A stretch of DNA of 64,000 nt from Aplidium turbinatum (lineage: Eukaryota > Chordata > Ascidiacea > Aplousobranchia > Polyclinidae): NCBI GenBank assembly GCA_918807975.1, contig OU964923.1:28563235-28627234 (forward strand). The letters are read 5' to 3'. Shown one piece after another: positions 22,076-33,869 of this stretch. The translations under genes and the position numbers were made by a program. How positions within the stretch are numbered: the stretch's first letter is position 1; each line of letters begins with the position of its first letter. The notes below the pieces were generated by a model. The model saw only the letters and a list, made by a program, of their open reading frames with translations. It was not told where the DNA came from and searched no databases.

Positions 22076-22293
22076 GTCAGTGCAATTTAAACTAACGCTT
22101 TTATCTTGCTTTTTGAACGAAGCTCCAAAGCAAATTGAAGCAATCTCGTTTGAAACGTAGCTGCCCAGGCTGGGATTCGATGCCAGGTTTTTCGCGAAAT
22201 GGTCTCTTTTCATGACGTAAAATGAATAAATTTTTGTCCTAAATGTAATAGTATCGAGATATCTTTCATTAAAGATCAAAAGAAAAGAAAAAA

Positions 22294-22411
22294 GCCTACA
22301 ACACCTGGTATTCCCAGGCGGTCACCCATCCAAGTACTAACCAGGCTCGACGTTGCTTAACTTCCCAGATCGGACGAGATGGGGTGTTCTCAACGTGATA
22401 TGGTCGTAGGC
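22294..22411 (-). rRNA. 5S: 5S rRNA
   Basis: Consensus body; A spacer with one CTTTT repeat fewer downstream. Confidence 0.97.
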
Positions 22412-22629
22412 GTCAGTGCAATTTAAACTAACGCTTTTATCTTGCTTTTTGAACGAAGCTCCAAAGCAAATTGAAGCAATCTCGTTTGAAACGTAGCTGC
22501 CCAGGCTGGGATTCGATGCCAGGTTTTTCGCGAAATGGTCTCTTTTCATGACGTAAAATGAATAAATTTTTGTCCTAAATGTAATAGTATCGAGATATCT
22601 TTCATTAAAGATCAAAAGAAAAGAAAAGA

Positions 22630-22747
22630 GCCTACAACACCTGGTATTCCCAGGCGGTCACCCATCCAAGTACCAACCAGGCTCGACGTTGCTTAACTTC
22701 CTAGATCGGACGAGATGGGGTGTTCTCAACGTGATATGGTCGTAGGC
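22630..22747 (-). rRNA. 5S: 5S rRNA, G46A+A74G variant
   Basis: Third G46A/A74G gene; CTCTTTT terminator; B spacer. Confidence 0.95.
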
Positions 22748-22969
22748 GTCAGTGCACTTTAAAACAACGCTTTTATCTTGCTTTGAGAACGAAGCTCTAA
22801 AGCAAATTGAAGCAGTCTCCTTTCAAACGTAGCTGTCCAGGCTGGGATTCGATGCCAGGTTTTTCGCAAAATGGTCTCTTTTCATGATGTAAAGTGCATA
22901 ACTTTTTGTCCAAAGGGAAATAATATCGAGATATCTTTCATTAAAGATTAAAAGAAAGAAAAGAAAAAA

Positions 22970-23087
22970 GCCTACAACACCTGGTATTCCCAGGCGGTCA
23001 CCCATCCAAGTACTAACCAGGCTCGACGTTGCTTAATTTCCCAGATCGGACGAGATGGGGTGTTCTCAACGTGATATGGTCGTAGGC
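22970..23087 (-). rRNA. 5S: 5S rRNA, G51A variant
   Basis: G51A; follows the variant at 22630. Confidence 0.95.
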
Positions 23088-23305
23088 GTCAGTGCAATTT
23101 AAACTAACGCGTTTATCTTGCTTTTTGAACGAAGCTCTAAAGCAAATTGAAGCAATCTCGTTTGAAACGTAGCTGCCCAGGCTGGGATTCGATGCCAGGT
23201 TTTTCGCGAAATGGTCTCTTTTCATGACGTAAAATGAATAAATTTTTGTCCTAAATGTAATAGTATCGAGATATCTTTCATTAAAGATCAAAAGAAAAGA
23301 AAAAA

Positions 23306-23423
23306 GCCTACAACACCTGGTATTCCCAGGCGGTCACCCATCCAAGTACTAACCAGGCTCGACGTTGCTTAACTTCCCAGATCGGACGAGATGGGGTGTT
23401 CTCAACGTGATATGGTCGTAGGC
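23306..23423 (-). rRNA. 5S: 5S rRNA
   Basis: Consensus body; B spacer with a private 7-bp duplication (GTCCACTGTCCAGG on the plus strand). Confidence 0.97.
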
Positions 23424-23652
23424 GTCAGTGCAATTTAAACTAACGCTTTTATCTTGCTTTTTGAACGAAGCTCAAAAGCAAATTGAAGCAGTCTCCTTTC
23501 AAACGTAGCTGTCCACTGTCCAGGCTGGGATTCGATGCCAGGTTTTTCGCAAAATGGTCTCTTTTCATGACGTAAAGTGCATAACTTTTTGTCCAAAGGG
23601 AAATAATATCGAGATATCTTTCATTAAAGATCAAAAGAAAGAAAAGAAAAAA

Positions 23653-23770
23653 GCCTACAACACCTGGTATTCCCAGGCGGTCACCCATCCAAGTACTAAC
23701 CAGGCTCGACGTTGCTTAACTTCCCAGATCGGACGAGACGGGGTGTTCTCAACGTGATATGGTCGTAGGC
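23653..23770 (-). rRNA. 5S: 5S rRNA, A32G variant
   Basis: A32G; paralogue of 18197. Confidence 0.96.
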
Positions 23771-23993
23771 GTCAGTGCAATTTAAACTAACGCTTTTATC
23801 TTGCTTTTTGAACGAAGCTCCAAAGCAAATTGAAGCAATCTCGTTTGAAACGTAGCTGCCCAGGCTGGGATTCGATGCCAGGTTTTTCGCGAAATGGTCT
23901 CTTTTCATGACGTAAAATGAATAAATTTTTGTCCTAAATGTAATAATATCGAGATATCTTTCATTAAAGATCAAAAGAAAAGAAAAGAAAAAA

Positions 23994-24111
23994 GCCTACA
24001 ACACCTGGTATTCCCAGGCGGTCACCCATCCAAGTACTAACCAGGCTCGACGTTGCTTAACTTCCCAGATCGGACGAGATGGGGTGTTCTCAACGTGATA
24101 TGGTCGTAGGC
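23994..24111 (-). rRNA. 5S: 5S rRNA
   Basis: Consensus body; A spacer. Confidence 0.97.
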
Positions 24112-24333
24112 GTCAGTGCAATTTAAACTAACGCTTTTATCTTGCTTTTTGAACGAAGCTCCAAAGCAAATTGAAGCAATCTCGTTTGAAACGTAGCTGC
24201 CCAGGCTGGGATTCGATGCCAGGTTTTTCGCGAAATGGTCTCTTTTCATGACGTAAAATGAATAAATTTTTGTCCTAAATGTAATAGTATCGAGATATCT
24301 TTCATTAAAGATCAAAAGAAAGAAAAGAAAAAA

Positions 24334-24451
24334 GCCTACAACACCTGGTATTCCCAGGCGGTCACCCATCCAAGTACTAACCAGGCTCGACGTTGCTTAA
24401 CTTCCCAGATCGGACGAGATGGGGTGTTCTCAACGTGATATGGTCGTAGGC
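24334..24451 (-). rRNA. 5S: 5S rRNA
   Basis: Consensus body; CATTGCGCG spacer. Confidence 0.97.
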
Positions 24452-24674
24452 GTCAGTGCAATTTAAACTAACGCGTTTATCTTGCTTTTTGAACGAAGCT
24501 CTAAAGCAAATTGAAGCAATCTCGTTTGAAACGTAGCTGCCCAGGCTGGGATTCGATGCCAGGTTTTTCGCGCAATGGTCTCTTTTCATGACGTAAAATG
24601 AATAAATTTTTGTCCTAAATGTAATAGTATCGAGATATCTTTCATTAAAGATCAAAAGAAAAGAAAAGAAAAAA

Positions 24675-24792
24675 GCCTACAACACCTGGTATTCCCAGGC
24701 GGTCACCCATCCAAGTACTAACCAGGCTCGACGTTGCTTAACTTCCCAGATCGGACGAGATGGGGTGTTCTCAACGTGATATGGTCGTAGGC
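24675..24792 (-). rRNA. 5S: 5S rRNA
   Basis: Consensus body; A spacer. Confidence 0.97.
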
Positions 24793-25014
24793 GTCAGTGC
24801 AATTTAAACTAACGCTTTTATCTTGCTTTTTGAACGAAGCTCCAAAGCAAATTGAAGCAATCTCGTTTGAAACGTAGCTGCCCAGGCTGGGATTCGATGC
24901 CAGGTTTTTCGCGAAATGGTCTCTTTTCATGACGTAAAATGAATAAATTTTTGTCCTAAATGTAATAGTATCGAGATATCTTTCATTAAAGATCAAAAGA
25001 AAGAAAAGAAAAAA

Positions 25015-25132
25015 GCCTACAACACCTGGTATTCCCAGGCGGTCACCCATCCAAGTACTAACCAGGCTCGACGTTGCTTAACTTCCCAGATCGGACGAGA
25101 TGGGGTGTTCTCAACGTGATATGGTCGTAGGC
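25015..25132 (-). rRNA. 5S: 5S rRNA
   Basis: Consensus body; A spacer. Confidence 0.97.
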
Positions 25133-25355
25133 GTCAGTGCAATTTAAACTAACGCTTTTATCTTGCTTTTTGAACGAAGCTCTAAAGCAAATTGAAGCAA
25201 TCTCGTTTGAAACGTAGCTGCCCAGGCTGGGATTCGATGCCAGGTTTTTCGCGAAATGGTCTCTTTTCATGACGTAAAATGAATAAATTTTTGTCCTAAA
25301 TGTAATAGTATCGAGATATCTTTCATTAAAGATCAAAAGAAAAGAAAAGAAAAAA

Positions 25356-25473
25356 GCCTACAACACCTGGTATTCCCAGGCGGTCACCCATCCAAGTACT
25401 AACCAGGCTCGACGTTGCTTAACTTCCCAGATCGGACGAGATGGGGTGTTCTCAACGTGATATGGTCGTAGGC
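25356..25473 (-). rRNA. 5S: 5S rRNA
   Basis: Consensus body; A spacer. Confidence 0.97.
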
Positions 25474-25701
25474 GTCAGTGCAATTTAAACTAACGCTTTT
25501 ATCTTGCTTTTTGAACGAAGCTCCAAAGCAAATTGAAGCAATCTCGTTTGAAACGTAGCTGCCCAGGCTGGGATTCGATGCCAGGTTTTTCGCGAAATGG
25601 TCTCTTTTCATGACGTAAAATGAATAAATTTTTGTCCTAAATGTAATAGTATCGAGATATCTTTCATTAAAGATTAAAAGAAAAGAAAAGAAAAGAAAAA
25701 A

Positions 25702-25819
25702 GCCTACAACACCTGGTATTCCCAGGCGGTCACCCATCCAAGTACTAACCAGGCTCGACGTTGCTTAACTTCCCAGATCGGACGAGATGGGGTGTTCTCA
25801 ACGTGATATGGTCGTAGGC
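25702..25819 (-). rRNA. 5S: 5S rRNA
   Basis: Consensus body; private upstream change (TTACACTGAC). Confidence 0.97.
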
Positions 25820-26042
25820 GTCAGTGTAATTTAAACTAACGCTTTTATCTTGCTTTTTGAACGAAGCTCCAAAGCAAATTGAAGCAATCTCGTTTGAAAC
25901 GTAGCTGCCCAGGCTGGGATTCGATGCCAGGTTTTTCGCGAAATGGTCTCTTTTCATGACGTAAAATGAATAAATTTTTGTCCTAAATGTAATAGTATCG
26001 AGATATCTTTCATTAAAGATCAAAAGAAAAGAAAAGAAAAAA

Positions 26043-26160
26043 GCCTACAACACCTGGTATTCCCAGGCGGTCACCCATCCAAGTACTAACCAGGCTCGAC
26101 GTTGCTTAACTTCCCAGATCGGACGAGATGGGGTGTTCTCAACGTGATATGGTCGTAGGC
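26043..26160 (-). rRNA. 5S: 5S rRNA
   Basis: Consensus body; A spacer. Confidence 0.97.
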
Positions 26161-26383
26161 GTCAGTGCAATTTAAACTAACGCTTTTATCTTGCTTTTTG
26201 AACGAAGCTCTAAAGCAAATTGAAGCAATCTCGTTTGAAACGTAGCTGCCCAGGCTGGGATTCGATGCCAGGTTTTTCGCGAAATGGTCTCTTTTCATGA
26301 CGTAAAATGAATAAATTTTTGTCCTAAATGTAATAGTATCGAGATATCTTTCATTAAAGATTAAAAGAAAAGAAAAGAAAAAA

Positions 26384-26501
26384 GCCTACAACACCTGGTA
26401 TTCCCAGGCGGTCACCCATCCAAGTACTAACCAGGCTCGACGTTGCTTAACTTCCCAGATCGGACGAGATGGGGTGTTCTCAACGTGATATGGTCGTAGG
26501 C
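26384..26501 (-). rRNA. 5S: 5S rRNA
   Basis: Consensus body; A spacer. Confidence 0.97.
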
Positions 26502-26719
26502 GTCAGTGCAATTTAAACTAACGCTTTTATCTTGCTTTTTGAACGAAGCTCCAAAGCAAATTGAAGCAATCTCGTTTGAAACGTAGCTGCCCAGGCTGGG
26601 ATTCGATGCCAGGTTTTTCGCGAAATGGTCTCTTTTCATGACGTAAAATGAATAAATTTTTGTCCTAAATGTAATAGTATCGAGATATCTTTCATTAAAG
26701 ATCAAAAGAAAAGAAAAGA

Positions 26720-26837
26720 GCCTACAACACCTGGTATTCCCAGGCGGTCACCCATCCAAGTACCAACCAGGCTCGACGTTGCTTAACTTCCTAGATCGGA
26801 CGAGATGGGGTGTTCTCAACGTGATATGGTCGTAGGC
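26720..26837 (-). rRNA. 5S: 5S rRNA, G46A+A74G variant
   Basis: Fourth G46A/A74G gene; CTCTTTT terminator; B spacer. Confidence 0.95.
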
Positions 26838-27059
26838 GTCAGTGCAGTTTAAAACAACGCTTTTATCTTGCTTTGAGAACGAAGCTCTAAAGCAAATTGA
26901 AGCAGTCTCCTTTCAAACGTAGCTGTCCAGGCTGGGATTCGATGCCAGGTTTTTCGCAAAATGGTCTCTTTTCATGATGTAAAGTGCATAACTTTTTGTC
27001 CAAAGGGAAATAATATCGAGATATCTTTCATTAAAGATTAAAAGAAAGAAAAGAAAAAA

Positions 27060-27177
27060 GCCTACAACACCTGGTATTCCCAGGCGGTCACCCATCCAAG
27101 TACTAACCAGGCTCGACGTTGCTTAATTTCCCAGATCGGACGAGATGGGGTGTTCTCAACGTGATATGGTCGTAGGC
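27060..27177 (-). rRNA. 5S: 5S rRNA, G51A variant
   Basis: G51A; last intact gene before the transposon-split copy. Confidence 0.95.
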
Positions 27178-27395
27178 GTCAGTGCAATTTAAACTAACGC
27201 GTTTATCTTGCTTTTTGAACGAAGCTCTAAAGCAAATTGAAGCAATCTCGTTTGAAACGTAGCTGCCCAGGCTGGGATTCGATGCCAGGTTTTTCGCGAA
27301 ATGGTCTCTTTTCATGACGTAAAATGAATAAATTTTTGTCCTAAATGTAATAGTATCGAGATATCTTTCATTAAAGATCAAAAGAAAAGAAAAAA

Positions 27396-28428
27396 GCCTA
27401 CAACACCTGGTATTCCCAGTAGAGATGCAGCGAACCCAAAATTTTTATCCGCACACCGCACCGCAACTGACTCATCTATCCGCGCACCGCACCGCACACC
27501 GCAATTTATCTGGAACTTTGACACTGCACCGCACCGCACACCGCAAATTACAAAATTAAAAAAAAATATTTTAACGAGTTATTGTTTAGAAAGTCAATTG
27601 TAGGAAAAAGCATCCATGGCATATAACTGGTAACCTAGTACCAATACAGTTGTGCACTAATTGGCCAGGCTAACCAGATCATATTCTCTTATCAGCAATG
27701 CATCTAAGTTCTAAGACATAATACAAACTAAGACAAATAGAATGTTCCTGGATCCAGTATCAGGACTTTTGAACACTTTTTGTAAGCAATAATGCAATTA
27801 TAATGCCAGTGGCTATATGAACTACACACACAAGAGTAAAACTTATAGCCTGAACTCACTGGGCTAACTGATATAGTAAATAATGCGGTAGTTGCGCTAG
27901 GCCTATAGCCTGGTAACTGAGCTTATCAGCTAGGCTACTAACCAAAAACATTCGTACAGCTTCCCTGACAAGCAAGCCCTAAAACCCTGTCAACTGCAAG
28001 CCATTTGCAATTTGCATTTGCATAGCTTTCCATCTTAGGGTTTCCGAAGGGAAAAATAACTGATCCGTGTTTCCAATTTGAATTTGAAGTTTCATAGCTG
28101 ATTCTTGAAAAGTTGAAAGTTTACGTTTACGAAAGTTTAATTTCTTGAAAGTTTACGTTTACGAAAAATTAATTTCTTGAAAGTTTACGCGGCAAGCGGC
28201 GCGGCGCGGCTTTGTCATTTCAACCTTCCACGCGGCGCGGCGCGGCACGCGGCGCGGCGCGGCACGCGGCGAAAAAGTCAAAAGCGGCCGCGTACGCGGC
28301 GCGGCGCGGCGCGGCTTGCATCACTAATTCCCAGGCGGTCACCCATCCAAGTACTAACCAGGCTCGACGTTGCTTAACTTCCCAGATCGGACGAGATGGG
28401 GTGTTCTCAACGTGATATGGTCGTAGGC
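27396..28428 (-). pseudogene. 5S rRNA gene split by a hAT element
   Basis: On the minus strand the first 94 nt of the gene lie at 28335-28428 and the last 24 nt at 27396-27419, with a 907-bp hAT between. The octamer ATTCCCAG from inside the gene is duplicated at both junctions (27412-27419 and 28327-28334). Box A and box C remain upstream of the insertion, so Pol III might still initiate, but no mature 5S with a closed helix I can form. By position it is the third gene of the fourth cassette. Confidence 0.95.
27420..28326. mobile_element. Ac-like hAT element inside a 5S gene (907 bp)
   Basis: The ends are TAGAGATGCAGC and ...GCTTGCATCACTA, imperfect inverted repeats of the TAGnGATG type. The flanking octamer ATTCCCAG fits the Ac-group pattern nTnnnnAn. 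The left 130 bp is an array of CCGCACCGCACACCGCA units. The right 140 bp holds GCGGCGCGGCGCGGC units, the same motif on the other strand with CpG kept. Two copies of a TTTCTTGAAAGTTTACG(T) repeat lie at about 28110-28190. There is no transposase sequence, so it is non-autonomous. The open frames across its right end are low-complexity. Confidence 0.9.
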
Positions 28429-28650
28429 GTCAGTGCAATTTAAACTAACGCTTTTATCTTGCTTTTTGAACGAAGCTCTAAAGCAAATTGAAGCAGTCTC
28501 CTTTCAAACGTAGCTGTCCAGGCTGGAATTCGATGCCAGGTTTTTCGCAAAATGGTCTCTTTTCATGACGTAAAGTGCATAACTTTTTGTCCAAAGGGAA
28601 ATAATATCGAGATATCTTTCATTAAAGATTAAAAGAAAGAAAAGAAAAAA

Positions 28651-28768
28651 GCCTACAACACCTGGTATTCCCAGGCGGTCACCCATCCAAGTACTAACCA
28701 GGCTCGACGTTGCTTAACTTCCCAGATCGGACGAGACGGGGTGTTCTCAACGTGATATGGTCGTAGGC
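28651..28768 (-). rRNA. 5S: 5S rRNA, A32G variant
   Basis: A32G; A spacer carrying the B-type marker TTTTGCG. Confidence 0.96.
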
Positions 28769-28991
28769 GTCAGTGCAATTTAAACTAACGCTTTTATCTT
28801 GCTTTTTGAACGAAGCTCTAAAGCAAATTGAAGCAATCTCGTTTGAAACGTAGCTGCCCAGGCTGGGATTCGATGCCAGGTTTTTCGCAAAATGGTCTCT
28901 TTTCATGACGTAAAATGAATAAATTTTTGTCCTAAATGTAATAGTATCGAGATATCTTTCATTAAAGATCAAAAGAAAAGAAAAGAAAAAA

Positions 28992-29109
28992 GCCTACAAC
29001 ACCTGGTATTCCCAGGCGGTCACCCATCCAAGTACTAACCAGGCTCGACGTTGCTTAACTTCCCAGATCGGACGAGATGGGGTGTTCTCAACGTGATATG
29101 GTCGTAGGC
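28992..29109 (-). rRNA. 5S: 5S rRNA
   Basis: Consensus body; B spacer with TTTTGAGC. Confidence 0.97.
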
Positions 29110-29331
29110 GTCAGTGCAATTTAAACTAACGCTTTTATCTTGCTTTTTGAACGAAGCTCAAAAGCAAATTGAAGCAGTCTCCTTTCAAACGTAGCTGTCC
29201 AGGCTGGAATTCGATGCCAGGTTTTTCGCAAAATGGTCTCTTTTCATGACGTAAAGTGCATAACTTTTTGTCCAAAGGGAAATAATATCGAGATATCTTT
29301 CATTAAAGATTAAAAGAAAGAAAAGAAAATA

Positions 29332-29449
29332 GCCTACAACACCTGGTATTCCCAGGCGGTCACCCATCCAAGTACTAACCAGGCTCGACGTTGCTTAACT
29401 TCCCAGATCGGACGAGATGGGGTGTTCTCAACGTGATATGGTCGTAGGC
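29332..29449 (-). rRNA. 5S: 5S rRNA
   Basis: Consensus body; CTATTTT terminator; opens a 1,363-bp four-unit tandem duplication. Confidence 0.97.
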
Positions 29450-29672
29450 GTCAGTGCAATTTAAACTAACGCGTTTATCTTGCTTTTTGAACGAAGCTCT
29501 AAAGCAAATTGAAGCAATCTCGTTTGAAACGTAGCTGCCCAGGCTGGGATTCGATGCCAGGTTTTTCGCGCAATGGTCTCTTTTCATGACGTAAAATGAA
29601 TAAATTTTTGTCCTAAATGTAATAGTATCGAGATATCTTTCATTAAAGATCAAAAGAAAAGAAATGAAAAAA

Positions 29673-29790
29673 GCCTACAACACCTGGTATTCCCAGGCGG
29701 TCACCCATCCAAGTACTAACCAGGCTCGACGTTGCTTAACTTCCCAGATCGGACGAGATGGGGTGTTCTCAACGTGATATGGTCGTAGGC
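29673..29790 (-). rRNA. 5S: 5S rRNA
   Basis: Consensus body; downstream tract reads TTTTTTCATTTC. Confidence 0.97.
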
Positions 29791-30013
29791 GTCAGTGCAA
29801 TTTAAACTAACGCTTTTATCTTGCTTTTTGAACGAAGCTCCAAAGCAAATTGAAGCAATCTCGTTTGAAACGTAGCTGCCCAGGCTGGGATTCGATGCCA
29901 GGTTTTTCGCGAAATGGTCTCTTTTCATGACGTAAAATGAATAAATTTTTGTCCTAAATGTAATAGTATCGAGATATCTTTCATTAAAGATTAAAAGAAA
30001 AGAAAAGAAAAAA

Positions 30014-30131
30014 GCCTACAACACCTGGTATTCCCAGGCGGTCACCCATCCAAGTACTAACCAGGCTCGACGTTGCTTAACTTCCCAGATCGGACGAGAT
30101 GGGGTGTTCTCAACGTGATATGGTCGTAGGC
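30014..30131 (-). rRNA. 5S: 5S rRNA
   Basis: Consensus body; A spacer. Confidence 0.97.
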
Positions 30132-30354
30132 GTCAGTGCAATTTAAACTAACGCTTTTATCTTGCTTTTTGAACGAAGCTCTAAAGCAAATTGAAGCAAT
30201 CTCGTTTGAAACGTAGCTGCCCAGGCTGGGATTCGATGCCAGGTTTTTCGCGAAATGGTCTCTTTTCATGACGTAAAATGAATAAATTTTTGTCCTAAAT
30301 GTAATAGTATCGAGATATCTTTCATTAAAGATCAAAAGAAAAGAAAAGAAAAAA

Positions 30355-30472
30355 GCCTACAACACCTGGTATTCCCAGGCGGTCACCCATCCAAGTACTA
30401 ACCAGGCTCGACGTTGCTTAACTTCCCAGATCGGACAAGATGGGGTGTTCTCAACGTGATATGGTCGTAGGC
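30355..30472 (-). rRNA. 5S: 5S rRNA
   Basis: C36T, private; B spacer. Confidence 0.95.
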
Positions 30473-30694
30473 GTCAGTGCAATTTAAACTAACGCTTTTA
30501 TCTTGCTTTTTGAACGAAGCTCTAAAGCAAATTGAAGCAGTCTCCTTTCAAACGTAGCTGTCCAGGCTGGAATTCGATGCCAGGTTTTTCGCAAAATGGT
30601 CTCTTTTCATGACGTAAAGTGCATAACTTTTTGTCCAAAGGGAAATAATATCGAGATATCTTTCATTAAAGATTAAAAGAAAGAAAAGAAAATA

Positions 30695-30812
30695 GCCTAC
30701 AACACCTGGTATTCCCAGGCGGTCACCCATCCAAGTACTAACCAGGCTCGACGTTGCTTAACTTCCCAGATCGGACGAGATGGGGTGTTCTCAACGTGAT
30801 ATGGTCGTAGGC
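30695..30812 (-). rRNA. 5S: 5S rRNA
   Basis: Consensus body; CTATTTT terminator; paralogue of 29332. Confidence 0.97.
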
Positions 30813-31035
30813 GTCAGTGCAATTTAAACTAACGCGTTTATCTTGCTTTTTGAACGAAGCTCTAAAGCAAATTGAAGCAATCTCGTTTGAAACGTAGCTG
30901 CCCAGGCTGGGATTCGATGCCAGGTTTTTCGCGCAATGGTCTCTTTTCATGACGTAAAATGAATAAATTTTTGTCCTAAATGTAATAGTATCGAGATATC
31001 TTTCATTAAAGATCAAAAGAAAAGAAAAGAAAAAA

Positions 31036-31153
31036 GCCTACAACACCTGGTATTCCCAGGCGGTCACCCATCCAAGTACTAACCAGGCTCGACGTTGCTT
31101 AACTTCCCAGATCGGACGAGATGGGGTGTTCTCAACGTGATATGGTCGTAGGC
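31036..31153 (-). rRNA. 5S: 5S rRNA
   Basis: Consensus body; paralogue of 29673. Confidence 0.97.
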
Positions 31154-31376
31154 GTCAGTGCAATTTAAACTAACGCTTTTATCTTGCTTTTTGAACGAAG
31201 CTCCAAAGCAAATTGAAGCAATCTCGTTTGAAACGTAGCTGCCCAGGCTGGGATTCGATGCCAGGTTTTTCGCGAAATGGTCTCTTTTCATGACGTAAAA
31301 TGAATAAATTTTTGTCCTAAATGTAATAGTATCGAGATATCTTTCATTAAAGATTAAAAGAAAAGAAAAGAAAAAA

Positions 31377-31494
31377 GCCTACAACACCTGGTATTCCCAG
31401 GCGGTCACCCATCCAAGTACTAACCAGGCTCGACGTTGCTTAACTTCCCAGATCGGACGAGATGGGGTGTTCTCAACGTGATATGGTCGTAGGC
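31377..31494 (-). rRNA. 5S: 5S rRNA
   Basis: Consensus body; paralogue of 30014. Confidence 0.97.
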
Positions 31495-31717
31495 GTCAGT
31501 GCAATTTAAACTAACGCTTTTATCTTGCTTTTTGAACGAAGCTCTAAAGCAAATTGAAGCAATCTCGTTTGAAACGTAGCTGCCCAGGCTGGGATTCGAT
31601 GCCAGGTTTTTCGCGAAATGGTCTCTTTTCATGACGTAAAATGAATAAATTTTTGTCCTAAATGTAATAGTATCGAGATATCTTTCATTAAAGATTAAAA
31701 GAAAAGAAAAGAAAAAA

Positions 31718-31835
31718 GCCTACAACACCTGGTATTCCCAGGCGGTCACCCATCCAAGTACTAACCAGGCTCGACGTTGCTTAACTTCCCAGATCGGACG
31801 AGATGGGGTGTTCTCAACGTGATATGGTCGTAGGC
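31718..31835 (-). rRNA. 5S: 5S rRNA
   Basis: Consensus body; spacer marker CGAGTTTGC, shared only with the unit at 59811. Confidence 0.97.
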
Positions 31836-32058
31836 GTCAGTGCAATTTAAACTAACGCTTTTATCTTGCTTTTTGAACGAAGCTCCAAAGCAAATTGAAG
31901 CAAACTCGTTTGAAACGTAGCTGCCCAGGCTGGGATTCGATGCCAGGTTTTTCGCGAAATGGTCTCTTTTCATGACGTAAAATGAATAAATTTTTGTCCT
32001 AAATGTAATAGTATCGAGATATCTTTCATTAAAGATTAAAAGAAAAGAAAAGAAAAAA

Positions 32059-32176
32059 GCCTACAACACCTGGTATTCCCAGGCGGTCACCCATCCAAGT
32101 ACTAACCAGGCTCGACGTTGCTTAACTTCCCAGGTCGGACGAGATGGGGTGTTCTCAACGTGATATGGTCGTAGGC
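32059..32176 (-). rRNA. 5S: 5S rRNA, T43C variant
   Basis: T43C, shared only with 34439, its paralogue in a 2,380-bp duplication. Confidence 0.95.
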
Positions 32177-32394
32177 GTCAGTGCAATTTAAACTAACGCT
32201 TTTATCTTGCTTTTTGAACGAAGCTCTAAAGCAAATTGAAGCAATCTCGTTTGAAACGTAGCTGCCCAGGCTGGGATTCGATGCCAGGTTTTTCGCGAAA
32301 TGGTCTCTTTTCATGACGTAAAATGAATAAATTTTTGTCCTAAATGTAATAGTATCGAGATATCTTTCATTAAAGATCAAAAGAAAAGAAAAGA

Positions 32395-32512
32395 GCCTAC
32401 AACACCTGGTATTCCCAGGCGGTCACCCATCCAAGTACCAACCAGGCTCGACGTTGCTTAACTTCCTAGATCGGACGAGATGGGGTGTTCTCAACGTGAT
32501 ATGGTCGTAGGC
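32395..32512 (-). rRNA. 5S: 5S rRNA, G46A+A74G variant
   Basis: Fifth G46A/A74G gene; CTCTTTT terminator; B spacer. Confidence 0.95.
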
Positions 32513-32734
32513 GTCAGTGCAGTTTAAAACAACGCTTTTATCTTGCTTTGAGAACGAAGCTCTAAAGCAAATTGAAGCAGTCTCCTTTCAAACGTAGCTG
32601 TCCAGGCTGGGATTCGATGCCAGGTTTTTCGCAAAATGGTCTCTTTTCATGATGTAAAGTGCATAACTTTTTGTCCAAAGGGAAATAATATCGAGATATC
32701 TTTCATTAAAGATTAAAAGAAAGAAAAGAAAAAA

Positions 32735-32852
32735 GCCTACAACACCTGGTATTCCCAGGCGGTCACCCATCCAAGTACTAACCAGGCTCGACGTTGCTTA
32801 ATTTCCCAGATCGGACGAGATGGGGTGTTCTCAACGTGATATGGTCGTAGGC
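32735..32852 (-). rRNA. 5S: 5S rRNA, G51A variant
   Basis: G51A; follows 32395. Confidence 0.95.
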
Positions 32853-33070
32853 GTCAGTGCAATTTAAACTAACGCGTTTATCTTGCTTTTTGAACGAAGC
32901 TCTAAAGCAAATTGAAGCAATCTCGTTTGAAACGTAGCTGCCCAGGCTGGGATTCGATGCCAGGTTTTTCGCGAAATGGTCTCTTTTCATGACGTAAAAT
33001 GAATAAATTTTTGTCCTAAATGTAATAGTATCAAGATATCTTTCATTAAAGATCAAAAGAAAAGAAAAAA

Positions 33071-33188
33071 GCCTACAACACCTGGTATTCCCAGGCGGTC
33101 ACCCATCCAAGTACTAACCAGGCTCGACGTTGCTTAACTTCCCAGATCGGACGAGATGGGGTGTTCTCAACGTGATATGGTCGTAGGC
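33071..33188 (-). rRNA. 5S: 5S rRNA
   Basis: Consensus body; its upstream flank has GTTTTAAATTGC, a mix of the two upstream types; B spacer. Confidence 0.97.
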
Positions 33189-33410
33189 GTCAGTGCAATT
33201 TAAAACAACGCTTTTATCTTGCTTTTTGAACGAAGCTCTAAAGCAAATTGAAGCAGTCTCCTTTCAAACGTAGCTGTCCAGGCTGGAATTCGATGCCAGG
33301 TTTTTCGCAAAATGGTCTCTTTTCATGACGTAAAGTGCATAACTTTTTGTCCAAAGGGAAATAATATCGAGATATCTTTCATTAAAGATTAAAAGAAAGA
33401 AAAGAAAATA

Positions 33411-33528
33411 GCCTACAACACCTGGTATTCCCAGGCGGTCACCCATCCAAGTACTAACCAGGCTCGACGTTGCTTAACTTCCCAGATCGGACGAGATGGG
33501 GTGTTCTCAACGTGATATGGTCGTAGGC
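33411..33528 (-). rRNA. 5S: 5S rRNA
   Basis: Consensus body; CTATTTT terminator. Confidence 0.97.
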
Positions 33529-33751
33529 GTCAGTGCAATTTAAACTAACGCGTTTATCTTGCTTTTTGAACGAAGCTCTAAAGCAAATTGAAGCAATCTC
33601 GTTTGAAACGTAGCTGCCCAGGCTGGGATTCGATGCCAGGTTTTTCGCGAAATGGTCTCTTTTCATGACGTAAAATGAATAAATTTTTGTCCTAAATGTA
33701 ATAGTATCGAGATATCTTTCATTAAAGATTAAAAGAAAAGAAAAGAAAAAA

Positions 33752-33869
33752 GCCTACAACACCTGGTATTCCCAGGCGGTCACCCATCCAAGTACTAACC
33801 AGGCTCGACGTTGCTTAACTTCCCAGATCGGACGAGATGGGGTGTTCTCAACGTGATATGGTCGTAGGC
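33752..33869 (-). rRNA. 5S: 5S rRNA
   Basis: Consensus body; A spacer. Confidence 0.97.

Noticed and set aside
28177-28415. Plus-strand open frames rich in Arg and Ala
   Set aside because: They translate the GCGGCGCGGC subterminal array of the hAT element and run into a 5S gene; low complexity with no domain.
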